DNA of 64,000 nucleotides from Hyphomicrobiales bacterium. GTDB lineage: Bacteria; Pseudomonadota; Alphaproteobacteria; Rhizobiales; Rhizobiaceae. The DNA lies in the NCBI GenBank assembly GCA_900466575.1, contig UBMP01000015.1, positions 82,704 to 146,703 of the forward strand, read 5' to 3'. Both the position numbers and the translations under genes were made by a program. The notes under the pieces were generated by a model. The model saw only the letters and a list, made by a program, of their open reading frames with translations. It was not told where the DNA came from and did no database searches. The first letter of the stretch is position 1, and each line of letters opens with the position of its first letter. This document shows positions 37,448 to 45,545 of the stretch, piece by piece.

Positions 37448-38704
37448 ATGACAGCGACATCGTATGCGGCCGCCAAGTGCCCGTTTTCGAACGCATCCAG
37501 CGAGTTCGATCCGTTCGACATGCAGGACCCTTTCGCCTTCTACGAATGGGCGCGCGCCGAACATCCCGTCTTCTATTCCGACGATATCGGCTACCACGTC
37601 GTCACCCGTTACTCCGACATCAAGGCGGTCTTCGATAACTGGCAGGTCTTCGCCTCTGACAATGCGCAAGCCCCGGTTCGGCCAATGTGCGCCGAGGGCA
37701 AGGAGATCATGCGCCAGGGTGGGTTCACCGCCTATTCCGGCCTCTCCGCCCGCGTCCCGCCGGACCATACCCGCATCCGCAAGATCGCGCAGACCTGCTT
37801 CGGCCCGCGCCGCTTCAAGGCCATCGAGCCGCAGATCCGCCAGATCGTGAACACGGCGATCGACGCCTTCATCGAGAAGGGCGAAACGGATTTCTTCTCG
37901 CAGTTTGCCTATGATGTGCCCGCATTGGTCCTCTTCAAGCTGGTGGGCGTGCCGGACAGCGATGTGCCGCGGGTCAAAAGCTGGGCGCTGAGCCGCGCGC
38001 TGCTCACCTGGGCGAACCTCACCGATGAGGAACAGCTTCCCCATGCCCGCAACATGGTGGACTACTGGAACTACTGCCAGGCACTGGTGAAGGCGCGCTA
38101 CGAGACGCCGACCGACGACCTGCCGGGCGATCTTGTCCGCCTGAAGCAGGAAGGCGCGGATATTACCGATGCCGAGATTGCCGGGCTCCTCTATTCCGTG
38201 CTCTTCGCCGGTCACGAGACCACGACGACCCTCATGGCGAACGGTGTGCGCGAGCTTCTGACCTATCGGGAGAACTGGGAGGCGCTGGTCGCCGATCCCT
38301 CGCTCATCCCCGGCGCGGTTGAGGAAAGCCTGCGCTTCAGCCCGTCAATCGTTGCCTGGCGGCGGCGGGCGACGCAGGATGCGGAGATCGGCGGCGTGCC
38401 GATCCCGGCCAATTCCAACATCCTGCTCATCATGGGCTCGGCCAATCGGGACGACAGCGTCTTCAGCGAGCCGGACCGGTTCGACATTCGCCGGGCCAAT
38501 GCGCGCAACCACCTGTCCTTCGGCTATGGCATCCATTTCTGCCTTGGCCAGCAATTGGCCAAACTCGAATTCGGCATCGCGCTGGAAGAACTGACGAAAA
38601 GGCTGCCGGAGATGCGGTTGAAGCAGGGACAGAAGTTTGACTTCGTGCCCAACATTTCCTTCCGCGTGCCGACGGCTTTGCATGTGGAGTGGCCGGTCGG
38701 CTGA
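37448..38704 (+). CDS. Cytochrome P450 (bacterial class I), CreJ-like by context
   Basis: A 418-aa soluble P450. The I-helix oxygen-binding motif is AGHETTT (about 258-264), the ExxR is EESLR (about 297), and the haem-binding loop is FGYGIHFCLGQQLAKLE with the cysteine ligand near residue 363. GGGAGGAAAC precedes the ATG. It opens an operon that also encodes a split PEP-synthase-like phosphotransferase, HD phosphohydrolases, dehydrogenases, a ferredoxin and a ferredoxin reductase. This resembles the Corynebacterium p-cresol system, in which the P450 hydroxylates the alkyl group of an aryl phosphate. Substrate assignment is by context only. Confidence 0.9.
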   Translation: MTATSYAAAKCPFSNASSEFDPFDMQDPFAFYEWARAEHPVFYSDDIGYHVVTRYSDIKAVFDNWQVFASDNAQAPVRPMCAEGKEIMRQGGFTAYSGLSARVPPDHTRIRKIAQTCFGPRRFKAIEPQIRQIVNTAIDAFIEKGETDFFSQFAYDVPALVLFKLVGVPDSDVPRVKSWALSRALLTWANLTDEEQLPHARNMVDYWNYCQALVKARYETPTDDLPGDLVRLKQEGADITDAEIAGLLYSVLFAGHETTTTLMANGVRELLTYRENWEALVADPSLIPGAVEESLRFSPSIVAWRRRATQDAEIGGVPIPANSNILLIMGSANRDDSVFSEPDRFDIRRANARNHLSFGYGIHFCLGQQLAKLEFGIALEELTKRLPEMRLKQGQKFDFVPNISFRVPTALHVEWPVG

Positions 38705-38742
38705 GGAGCGACCGGTTGCTTTAGAAATAGCATGAACAAGAG

Positions 38743-38765
38743 GGACGGGCGCCTAAAGCCTGTCC
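38743..38765 (+). other. Intercistronic hairpin, P450 / PEP-binding subunit
   Basis: GGACGGGC (38743-38750) pairs with GCCTGTCC (38758-38765), including one G-U pair, around the loop GCCTAAA. No T run follows, so it looks like an RNA-processing or stability element rather than a full terminator. Confidence 0.5.
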
Positions 38766-38778
38766 GGGAGAGAGATCA

Positions 38779-39861
38779 ATGACAGCCGCAAATCATAATC
38801 ATTACATCCTGGCCTTCGATCAGGCATCCGAGGCCGACTTTCCCAAAATGGGCGGAAAATGCGCCAGCCTTGCCCGCATGATCGCCGCCGGTGTGGCCGT
38901 GCCGGCCGGCTTTGCGGTGCTGACGGATGCCTATGCGGAATTTCTCGAGATTTCGGGCCTGAAATCGACGCTCGGCGCCATCATCGACAGAATCGAGATC
39001 GGCAATGTCGCAGACGAGGCGATGAAGGCCGCGGCGATCCGCGAAAAGATCTGCTCGACGCCTCTGCCGTCTCATATCGAAGCCGCGATCCGCAGCGCCT
39101 ATCTCGAAATGTCGCCATCGAACGATCTGCCGGTGGCAGTGCGCTCGTCGGCGACCGCTGAAGACCTGCCGGATGCCAGCTTTGCCGGTCAGCAGGACAC
39201 CTATCTCTGGGTGACAAGCGCCGACGATGTCGTCAAACAGGTTCGTGCCTGCTGGGCGAGCCTCTTCAATGCGCGGGCCATTTCCTATCGCGCCAAGAAC
39301 AATCTCGGCCAGCTCGAAGTGCTGATGAGCGTGGCGGTCCAGAAGATGGTCAATGCCAAGGCGGCCGGTGTCGCCATGACTCTCGACCCGATCAATGGCG
39401 ACCGCACCAAGATCGTCATTGACTCCGCCTTCGGCCTTGGCGAGCCGGTCGTGTCCGGCGAGATCACGCCCGACAATTTCGTCGTCGAGAAGGTCATGAT
39501 GCAGGTCACAAAACGGCGCATTGCCGAGAAGGACCATGAACTCGTCGCCGACCGCGCGCTTCGCCGCACAGTCGACCGCGTCATTGAGCCGGAACGGCGC
39601 ACCCTGCCTTCGCTCAGCGATGGTGAGGTGATCGAGGTTGCGAAGCTCGCCAAGTCGCTGGAGCGCAAGATGGGCTGCCCGCAGGACGTGGAATGGGCGA
39701 TCGACGCCGATCTGCCCGATGGCGCGAACCTCGTGGCGCTGCAAAGCCGCCCGGAAACCGTCTGGAGCCAGAAGAAGGCGCAAGCGCCGGCCAAGACCTA
39801 CGCGATGGGGATCGAGGGCGTTCTCGGAACGCTGATGTCGCCCCTGTCGGCGAAAAATTAA
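38779..39861 (+). CDS. PEP-synthase-like ATP-binding subunit (CreHI / phenylphosphate synthase type)
   Basis: A 360-aa protein equal to the N-terminal PEP/pyruvate-binding (ATP-grasp) domain of PEP synthase or pyruvate phosphate dikinase. The ATP-binding motif VAVRSSATAEDLPDASFAG is near residues 115-133, and the domain ends at QSRPETVW. It has no phosphohistidine domain of its own; that is in the next gene. The split into about 40-kDa and about 70-kDa subunits is the layout of phenylphosphate synthase PpsB/PpsA and of CreHI, which phosphorylate phenols using ATP. It probably autophosphorylates the partner histidine. The spacing to the partner gene is 38 bp. Confidence 0.8.
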   Translation: MTAANHNHYILAFDQASEADFPKMGGKCASLARMIAAGVAVPAGFAVLTDAYAEFLEISGLKSTLGAIIDRIEIGNVADEAMKAAAIREKICSTPLPSHIEAAIRSAYLEMSPSNDLPVAVRSSATAEDLPDASFAGQQDTYLWVTSADDVVKQVRACWASLFNARAISYRAKNNLGQLEVLMSVAVQKMVNAKAAGVAMTLDPINGDRTKIVIDSAFGLGEPVVSGEITPDNFVVEKVMMQVTKRRIAEKDHELVADRALRRTVDRVIEPERRTLPSLSDGEVIEVAKLAKSLERKMGCPQDVEWAIDADLPDGANLVALQSRPETVWSQKKAQAPAKTYAMGIEGVLGTLMSPLSAKN

Positions 39862-39899
39862 ATCAAAGAAATTGAACGCGGTTCAAGGAGGAGAGACCC

Positions 39900-41708
39900 G
39901 TGACAAGCCATATGAAATTCCCAAGCCCCTATGAATTGAAGGCGCCGAAGGGCGCGGAGGGCTGGGAGGAGCTTTATCCCTATTACCTTCTGTTCAACGA
40001 TAAGATCCGCGCCAAGGAGGAAGGCAAGTTCTGGTTCTGCGACAGCCAGCATTGGCCGAGCCCGTTCAAGCCTTTCGACACGATCACGGTGGAATTCGCC
40101 GTCAAGTGCCTCGGCCAGTATAACACGCGCCACTATCTCATCCCGCCGGCCAATGGCGTCGATTATCGCATCCATAACGGCTATTGCTACATGTCGCCGC
40201 TGGCCGTCGCGCCGGAAAACATCGCCGCCCGCGTGCCGCAATTCATGGACCGCGCCGGCCATTACTTCCAGAACTGGGCCTCTCTGCTCGACAACTGGAT
40301 GGTGAAGGTGAAGGCGAATATCGCCGACATGGAGGCCATCCATTTCGAGCCGCTGCCGGAGGTCGTTCCTGTCGAATGGGTGAAGGAGGGCGTCGGCCTC
40401 GACAATACCTATTTCATGATGGAGAGCTATGACCGCGCGATCCAGCTTCTCTACAAGACCTGGCAATATCACTTCGAATTCCTGAACCTCGGCTATGCCG
40501 CCTATCTCGACTTCTTCGGCTTCCTGAAGGAACAGTTCCCGACGATCCCGGATCAGGCCATTGCCAAGATGGTGCAGGGCGTTGAGGTCGATCTGTTCCG
40601 GCCGGATGACGAGCTGAAGAAGCTCTCCAAGCTCGCCGTCAAGCTCGGCGTCGCCGATGCGCTGAAAATCGGCACGGCCGACGAGGCGCTGGCTCGCGTT
40701 GCAACGGTAGCTGGCGGCAAGGAATGGCTCGACGCCTGGAAGGCCGCGCAGGATCCGTGGTTCAACTTCACCTCCGGCAACGGCTTCTACTCGACCGACA
40801 AATACTGGATCGAGCATCTCGATATCCCGCTCGGCTATATTCGCGACTATATCGCCAAGCTCGAAAAGGGCGAGACGATTGACCGCCCGACCGAGAAGAT
40901 CGCCGCCGAACGCGACCGGATCACCGCCGAATATGCCGAGCTTCTGTCGGACGAGTTGCGCCCGGTCTTCGAAGGCAAGCTGGGTCTTGCCCGCGCGGTC
41001 TTCCCCTATGTCGAGAACCACAATTTCTACATCGAACATTGGTCGATGAGCGTCTTCTGGCGCAAGATGCGGGAACTCAGCGCCATCCTGCATGGTCAGG
41101 GCTTCTTCGAGAATGCCGACGACATGTTCTTCCTGAACCGTCAGGAAGTGCGCGACGCACTGTTCGACTACGGCAATGCCTGGGCGGTCGGCGGCGAGCC
41201 AATTGGCCCGGTCTACTGGCCGGAGGTGATTGCGAAGCGCAAGTCGATCCTCGCGACGCTGGCCACCCAGCCGCCGCAGCCGGCGCTGAACAACCCGCCG
41301 GAGGTGATCACCGAGCCCTTCACCATCATGCTCTGGGGCATCACGTCGGAATCCATCGCCCGCTGGCTCGATGGCGGCAGTGACAAGTCGAAGCTCACCG
41401 GCATGGCCGCCTCGCCGGGCATTGCGGAAGGACGCGCCCGCGTCATCCGCTCGGCCGACGAACTGGATCTGATCCAGGAGGGTGAAATCCTCGTCGCGCC
41501 GGTCACGGCTCCCTCCTGGGCGCCCGTCTTCGGCAAGATCAGGGCCACCGTCACCGATATCGGCGGCATGATGAGCCACGCCGCTATCGTTTGCCGCGAA
41601 TACGGCCTGCCGGCCGTCACCGGCACGGGCAACGCCTCCTCAACGATCAAGAACGGACAGATGCTGCGCGTCGACGGCGCGACGGGCGAAGTCCGGATCA
41701 TCGGCTGA
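39900..41708 (+). CDS. PEP-utilising phosphohistidine-swivel subunit (CreHI / phenylphosphate synthase type)
   Basis: A 602-aa protein. The C-terminal swivel domain (about 500-602) carries the phosphorylatable histidine in GGMMSHAAIVCREYGLPAV. The large N-terminal part (about 1-480), rich in aromatic residues, is comparable to the central part of phenylphosphate synthase PpsA and to the acceptor-binding domain of rifampin phosphotransferase. It should carry phosphate from the ATP-grasp partner to a phenolic hydroxyl. The start is GTG at 39900, eight bases after AAGGAGG; an ATG four codons later is possible. A hairpin follows the gene. Confidence 0.8.
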   Translation: MTSHMKFPSPYELKAPKGAEGWEELYPYYLLFNDKIRAKEEGKFWFCDSQHWPSPFKPFDTITVEFAVKCLGQYNTRHYLIPPANGVDYRIHNGYCYMSPLAVAPENIAARVPQFMDRAGHYFQNWASLLDNWMVKVKANIADMEAIHFEPLPEVVPVEWVKEGVGLDNTYFMMESYDRAIQLLYKTWQYHFEFLNLGYAAYLDFFGFLKEQFPTIPDQAIAKMVQGVEVDLFRPDDELKKLSKLAVKLGVADALKIGTADEALARVATVAGGKEWLDAWKAAQDPWFNFTSGNGFYSTDKYWIEHLDIPLGYIRDYIAKLEKGETIDRPTEKIAAERDRITAEYAELLSDELRPVFEGKLGLARAVFPYVENHNFYIEHWSMSVFWRKMRELSAILHGQGFFENADDMFFLNRQEVRDALFDYGNAWAVGGEPIGPVYWPEVIAKRKSILATLATQPPQPALNNPPEVITEPFTIMLWGITSESIARWLDGGSDKSKLTGMAASPGIAEGRARVIRSADELDLIQEGEILVAPVTAPSWAPVFGKIRATVTDIGGMMSHAAIVCREYGLPAVTGTGNASSTIKNGQMLRVDGATGEVRIIG

Positions 41709-41726
41709 GCCCGGACTGAACCATGG

Positions 41727-41750
41727 CGGGCCGGCACATCGCCCGGCCCG
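41727..41750 (+). other. Intercistronic hairpin, swivel subunit / HD protein 1
   Basis: CGGGCCGG (41727-41734) pairs with CCGGCCCG (41743-41750) around an 8-base loop. There is no T run. It lies in the 72-bp gap after the swivel-subunit gene and may protect upstream mRNA or lower downstream expression. Confidence 0.5.
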
Positions 41751-41780
41751 TCTCTGGATACGACTGCAAGGACGAGAACC

Positions 41781-42383
41781 GTGAACATTTCCTTGAAGAC
41801 CGGCCGCTACGACGCCGTCTGGCGCGCTGCCGAGACCTATATGCGGGCGCGCAAGAACGACGTGCATATTCCGCTCTCCTATGCCTTCGCGCGCAAGCTT
41901 CTGGAGGTCTATCCGGAGGCCGACGAGGATATCGTGTCGCTCGCCATCCTGCTCCACGATATCGGCTGGTGGTCGATCGACGCGACCGACATTTTCGAAA
42001 AGGGTTTCGGCCCGAACATGATGCAGTCGGATGTCCGCTTCCTGCATGAAAGCGAAGGCGTGCGCCTTTCCCGCGAGGTGCTGGAACAGACCGGCTGGCC
42101 GGAGCACGTCATTGCCGCCGTCGGCGAGATCATCGACGGGCATGATACGCGGCCGGAGCCGAGACATCTGAACGACCGGCTGGTGCGCGATGCCGACAAG
42201 CTCTGGCGCTTCACCGTCACCGGCGTTTCGGTCGCCTGCGACTGGTTCAAGATGAACCCGCATCAATATGCCGACCGGCTGGAAGCCACCGGCCTGCAAC
42301 AGCTCGAAACCGAAGCCGGCCTGAAAATGGCGACCGAGGAACTGGCGCTGACGCGACAGGTGCTCCTGCTTCACCTGATCTGA
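41781..42383 (+). CDS. HD-domain phosphohydrolase-like protein 1 (CreD-like candidate)
   Basis: A 200-aa HD-superfamily protein. The metal/catalytic pattern H...HD...D is intact: a His in VHIPLSY (about 34), HD in ILLHDIGWW (about 60), and Asp in VRDADKLWRFT (about 138), with a further GHD. It starts with GTG after AAGGA. In a pathway that phosphorylates a phenol, a phosphohydrolase is needed to remove the phosphate after oxidation, and CreD fills that role in Corynebacterium. A second paralogue is two genes downstream, so the two may act on different intermediates. Confidence 0.7.
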   Translation: MNISLKTGRYDAVWRAAETYMRARKNDVHIPLSYAFARKLLEVYPEADEDIVSLAILLHDIGWWSIDATDIFEKGFGPNMMQSDVRFLHESEGVRLSREVLEQTGWPEHVIAAVGEIIDGHDTRPEPRHLNDRLVRDADKLWRFTVTGVSVACDWFKMNPHQYADRLEATGLQQLETEAGLKMATEELALTRQVLLLHLI

Positions 42384-42396
42384 ACGGATGTAACCC

Positions 42397-43839
42397 ATGG
42401 ACATGTTCATCGACGGCGCTTTCGTCCCGGCGTTGGCCGGCGCGCGCCAGAGCGTTACCAATCCCGCCACTGGCGCGGTCATCGACACCGTACCCACCGG
42501 GACGGCAGAGGATGCGGACCGCGCGATTGCCGCCGCCGAACGCGCCTTCGAAAAGTGGAAACGCACGCCCGTTGCCGAACGCGCCCGTCTTCAAAAGGCT
42601 GCCGCCCAACTGATGCGCGCCGAAGCGCAGGCCATCGGCCGCACACTGACGCTGGAGCTTGGCCGTCCGCTTGCCGCCGCCATCACCGAAATCGAGCGCT
42701 CCGCCGATCTTCTCGATGTCTATGCCGAGGAAGGTCTGCGGCTCACCGCCGAAATGCCGATCACGTCCATTGCCGGCGAAAAGATGCTGGTGACCCGCGA
42801 GCCGGTCGGCGTGGTGGTCGCCATCACACCCTTCAACTATCCGATCACGCTTCTCACCTTCAAGCTCGGTGCGGCGCTGATTGCCGGCTGCACCATGGTC
42901 GCGAAACCGGCAGAAGATACGCCGCTTTCGACGCTGATGCTGGCCGATCTCTTCCACCGCGCGGGCTTCCCCGCAGGCGTTTTCAATGTCGTGACGGGTC
43001 GCGGCACAGGCATCGGCAAGGCGATGATCGAGCATCCCGTGCCGCGCAAGATCGCCTTTACCGGCGGGACGGCGGCTGGCAAGGCGATTGCGGCCGCTGC
43101 CGTGCAGACCATGAAGCGGCTGACACTGGAACTTGGCGGCCAGAGCCCGGCTATCGTCTGCTCCGATGCCGATCTCGATACCGCCGCCGCCGCGATCGCC
43201 CGCCACGGCTTCGCCAATTCCGGCCAGTTCTGCTACCGCGTCAACCGCTGCTATGTCGAGCGCCCGGTCTATGAGGATTTCCTGGCCCGGCTGAAGGCGC
43301 AGGTCGACAAGTTGAAAGTCGGCGACGGCTTCGATGCATCCTGCGCTATGGGGCCGCTGGTCAACGAGAAGATCTATCGCAATTCCGAGCGCCAGAGCGA
43401 CGACGCGCGGGACAAGGGCGCGCGCATTCTCACCGGCGGAAAGCGGTTGACCGGCGGGCTCTACGATGGCGGCTGGTTCTTCCCGCCGACGCTGATTGCG
43501 GACGCAGATCATTCCATGCTGGTGATGACCGAAGAGACCTTCGGCCCCGTCCTCGGCATCATGCCCTTTGATGACCGCCGCGAGGCATTGAAGCTCGCCA
43601 ACCAGACACGCTACGGCCTTGCCGGCTTCGTCTTCTCGGAAAATCTGGCAACCGCGCTGACGCTGGCCGAAGGGATCGAGGCGGGTTCGGTCTGGGTCAA
43701 CAACATTCACCGCTCCAGCCACACCATGCCGTTTGGCGGCATGAAGGAAAGCGGTTTCGGCCGAGAAAAGGGGCGTTTCGGCATCGAAGCCTATCTCGAA
43801 TACAAGAGCATTTACCTCTCCTACAAGGAGGGGCTGTGA
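42397..43839 (+). CDS. Aldehyde dehydrogenase (CreC-like by context)
   Basis: A 480-aa NAD(P)-dependent ALDH. The catalytic Glu is in LELGGQSPAIVC (about 245-256), the catalytic Cys in NSGQFCYRVNRC, and the cofactor motif FTGGTAAGK lies before them. It would oxidise a hydroxybenzaldehyde or its phosphate ester to the acid. It lies between the two HD-protein genes and overlaps the second one by one base (TGATG), so it is translationally coupled to it. Semialdehyde oxidation is possible, but the context favours an aromatic aldehyde. Confidence 0.85.
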   Translation: MDMFIDGAFVPALAGARQSVTNPATGAVIDTVPTGTAEDADRAIAAAERAFEKWKRTPVAERARLQKAAAQLMRAEAQAIGRTLTLELGRPLAAAITEIERSADLLDVYAEEGLRLTAEMPITSIAGEKMLVTREPVGVVVAITPFNYPITLLTFKLGAALIAGCTMVAKPAEDTPLSTLMLADLFHRAGFPAGVFNVVTGRGTGIGKAMIEHPVPRKIAFTGGTAAGKAIAAAAVQTMKRLTLELGGQSPAIVCSDADLDTAAAAIARHGFANSGQFCYRVNRCYVERPVYEDFLARLKAQVDKLKVGDGFDASCAMGPLVNEKIYRNSERQSDDARDKGARILTGGKRLTGGLYDGGWFFPPTLIADADHSMLVMTEETFGPVLGIMPFDDRREALKLANQTRYGLAGFVFSENLATALTLAEGIEAGSVWVNNIHRSSHTMPFGGMKESGFGREKGRFGIEAYLEYKSIYLSYKEGL

Positions 43840-44456
43840 TGAGCGGCGCGCTTCTCGACCGTGACATTCCCACCTGGCTCGCCGCGCGACCCTATCTCGA
43901 TGTGCGCTCCAATGACGAGCATACGCTGATCTCCTATCAGCTCGCCCGCGCGCTCCTGAAGCTGCGCCCGGAGGTGGACGAGGCGACGGTACTCACGGCC
44001 ATCCTCTTCCACGACGTCGGCTGGAAGATGGTCCCGGTCGACAAGCTGGCGGACTCCGTCGGGCCGAAGCCGAAATATCCGGAGCTGCAGCGCGTGCACG
44101 AGGTCGAGGGTGTTGCGATTGCCCGGCCGCATTTGCAGGCTCTTGCCATTCCCGGCGTCGATGTCGAGACGGTTCTGTCAATCATCGACGGCCACGATAC
44201 GCGCAAGCAGGCGATTTCGCCGGAAGACGAGATCGTCAAGGAGGCCGACAAGCTCTGGCGCTTCACCAGCCACGGCGTGAAGACGATCTGCGGCTGGTTC
44301 GGCACGCCGCCGAAGGAAACGGTCGCGATGCTGGAAGATTTCGTCCTCCCGCAGATGCTGACGAAGGACGGACGCGCCATGGCGGAAGCGCTGGTGGCGC
44401 AGGGTCAGGCGATGAGCTGGCTCGATGACATGATGAAACTGGAGGGCGCGCGATGA
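43839..44456 (+). CDS. HD-domain phosphohydrolase-like protein 2
   Basis: A 205-aa HD-superfamily protein with the same H...HD...D arrangement as the first: His in DEHTLISYQLARALL (about 28), HD in ILFHDVGWK (about 54), and Asp in VKEADKLWRFT (about 135), preceded by IDGHDTR. The conserved block IDGHDTR plus ADKLWRFT shows that the two proteins are paralogues, although they are clearly diverged. AAGGAGGGG lies within the aldehyde dehydrogenase gene. The ATG at 43839 is used; a GTG one codon earlier is possible. It overlaps the SDR gene by ATGA. Confidence 0.7.
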   Translation: MSGALLDRDIPTWLAARPYLDVRSNDEHTLISYQLARALLKLRPEVDEATVLTAILFHDVGWKMVPVDKLADSVGPKPKYPELQRVHEVEGVAIARPHLQALAIPGVDVETVLSIIDGHDTRKQAISPEDEIVKEADKLWRFTSHGVKTICGWFGTPPKETVAMLEDFVLPQMLTKDGRAMAEALVAQGQAMSWLDDMMKLEGAR

Positions 44457-45214
44457 GCGGCGATACGTTCAAGAACAAGGTGGTCGTCGTGACCGGTGCC
44501 GGCGGTGGCCTGGGCCGCACCTTCGCGCTCGCCTTCGCCGCCGAAGGCGCGATAGTCGCCGCTGCGGACCTCAATGAGGCCGGCGCGAAGGAGACGGCAG
44601 ATTTGATTGCCGCCGAGGGCGGTTCCGCGATCGGCCTTGGCGTCGATGTCACCAACGCGGCCTCGCTCGACGCGCTTGTCAACGCGGTCAAGGACTGGCG
44701 GGGTCGCATAGATGTGCTGGTCAACAACGCCGCCATCTATGCCGGGCTGAAGCGCAAGGGCTTCGAGCAGATCGCCGAGGACGAGTGGGACCGCGTCATG
44801 GCCGTCAACGTCAAGGGCGCGTGGATGGCGACGAAGGCCGTGGCCCCCGTGATGCGCGCCCAGAAATCCGGCGCGGTGGTCAATATCTCGTCGGCAACCG
44901 TCATGAGCGGGTCGCCGGAATGGCTACATTACGTCTCCTCCAAGGGCGCGATCATCGCCATGACCCGCGCGCTCGCTCGCGAGCTTGGCGGCGACAACAT
45001 CACCGTCAACGCCATCGCCCCCGGCTTCACGCTCACCGAAGCGAGCCTTGGCCTGATGGAAAACGCGGCCGAATATGGCGTGACCCGCGGAGCGCTGAAA
45101 CGCGCCTCCACGCCGGAAGACATGGCGGGCGCCGCGCTCTTCCTCGCCTCCCCGCAGGCTGCCTTCGTGACGGGCCAGACCCTCATCGTCGATGGCGGCA
45201 GACAATTTCTTTAA
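44453..45214 (+). CDS. Short-chain dehydrogenase (CreG-like alcohol dehydrogenase by context)
   Basis: A 253-aa classical SDR with TGAGGGLGRTF (about 13-23), a catalytic Ser in NISSATVMSG, Tyr/Lys in YVSSKGAI, and the C-terminal TLIVDGG. It most likely oxidises the benzylic alcohol made by the P450, before the aldehyde dehydrogenase step. It starts in an ATGA overlap with HD protein 2 and is followed 10 bp later by the ferredoxin gene. This is one continuous operon from 37448. Confidence 0.82.
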   Translation: MSGDTFKNKVVVVTGAGGGLGRTFALAFAAEGAIVAAADLNEAGAKETADLIAAEGGSAIGLGVDVTNAASLDALVNAVKDWRGRIDVLVNNAAIYAGLKRKGFEQIAEDEWDRVMAVNVKGAWMATKAVAPVMRAQKSGAVVNISSATVMSGSPEWLHYVSSKGAIIAMTRALARELGGDNITVNAIAPGFTLTEASLGLMENAAEYGVTRGALKRASTPEDMAGAALFLASPQAAFVTGQTLIVDGGRQFL

Positions 45215-45224
45215 GGGACAAATC

Positions 45225-45542
45225 ATGAGCCAGGTCACATTCATTGAGCGCGACGGAACGCGCCGCATCGTCGAGGTCGTCAACGGCGAGAGCCTGATGC
45301 AGGCCGGCACCCGCGCCGGCGTAGACGGCATTATCGGCGAGTGCGGTGGCTCCTGCATGTGCGCCACCTGCCATGTCTATCTGACGGAGGATGATTTCGC
45401 GCGGCTCGATCCGCCCGACGCGATGGAGCAGGACGCGCTGGAATTCACCGCCAGCAACCAGCGCCCGACGAGCCGCCTCGGCTGTCAGGTCAAGCTCTCG
45501 GCGGCCACGGACGGCCTCACCGTCACCGTGGCGGAGGCCTGA
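45225..45542 (+). CDS. [2Fe-2S] ferredoxin, putidaredoxin/adrenodoxin type
   Basis: A 105-aa ferredoxin with the cluster ligands in CGGSCMCATC (C-x5-C-x2-C) and a fourth Cys in RLGCQVKL about 36 residues later, the adrenodoxin pattern. It should pass electrons from the reductase encoded next to the P450 at the start of the operon. The start MSQVTFIERDG at 45225 has TAAGGGA upstream; earlier in-frame codons overlap the SDR gene. Confidence 0.92.
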   Translation: MSQVTFIERDGTRRIVEVVNGESLMQAGTRAGVDGIIGECGGSCMCATCHVYLTEDDFARLDPPDAMEQDALEFTASNQRPTSRLGCQVKLSAATDGLTVTVAEA

Positions 45543-45545
45543 GCC

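Noticed and set aside
38741..38760. A possible third copy of the 29-bp motif before the PEP-binding subunit gene (GGGCGCCTAAAG)
   Set aside because: Only about 13 of 20 aligned bases match, and the segment is better explained as the loop and arms of an intercistronic hairpin.
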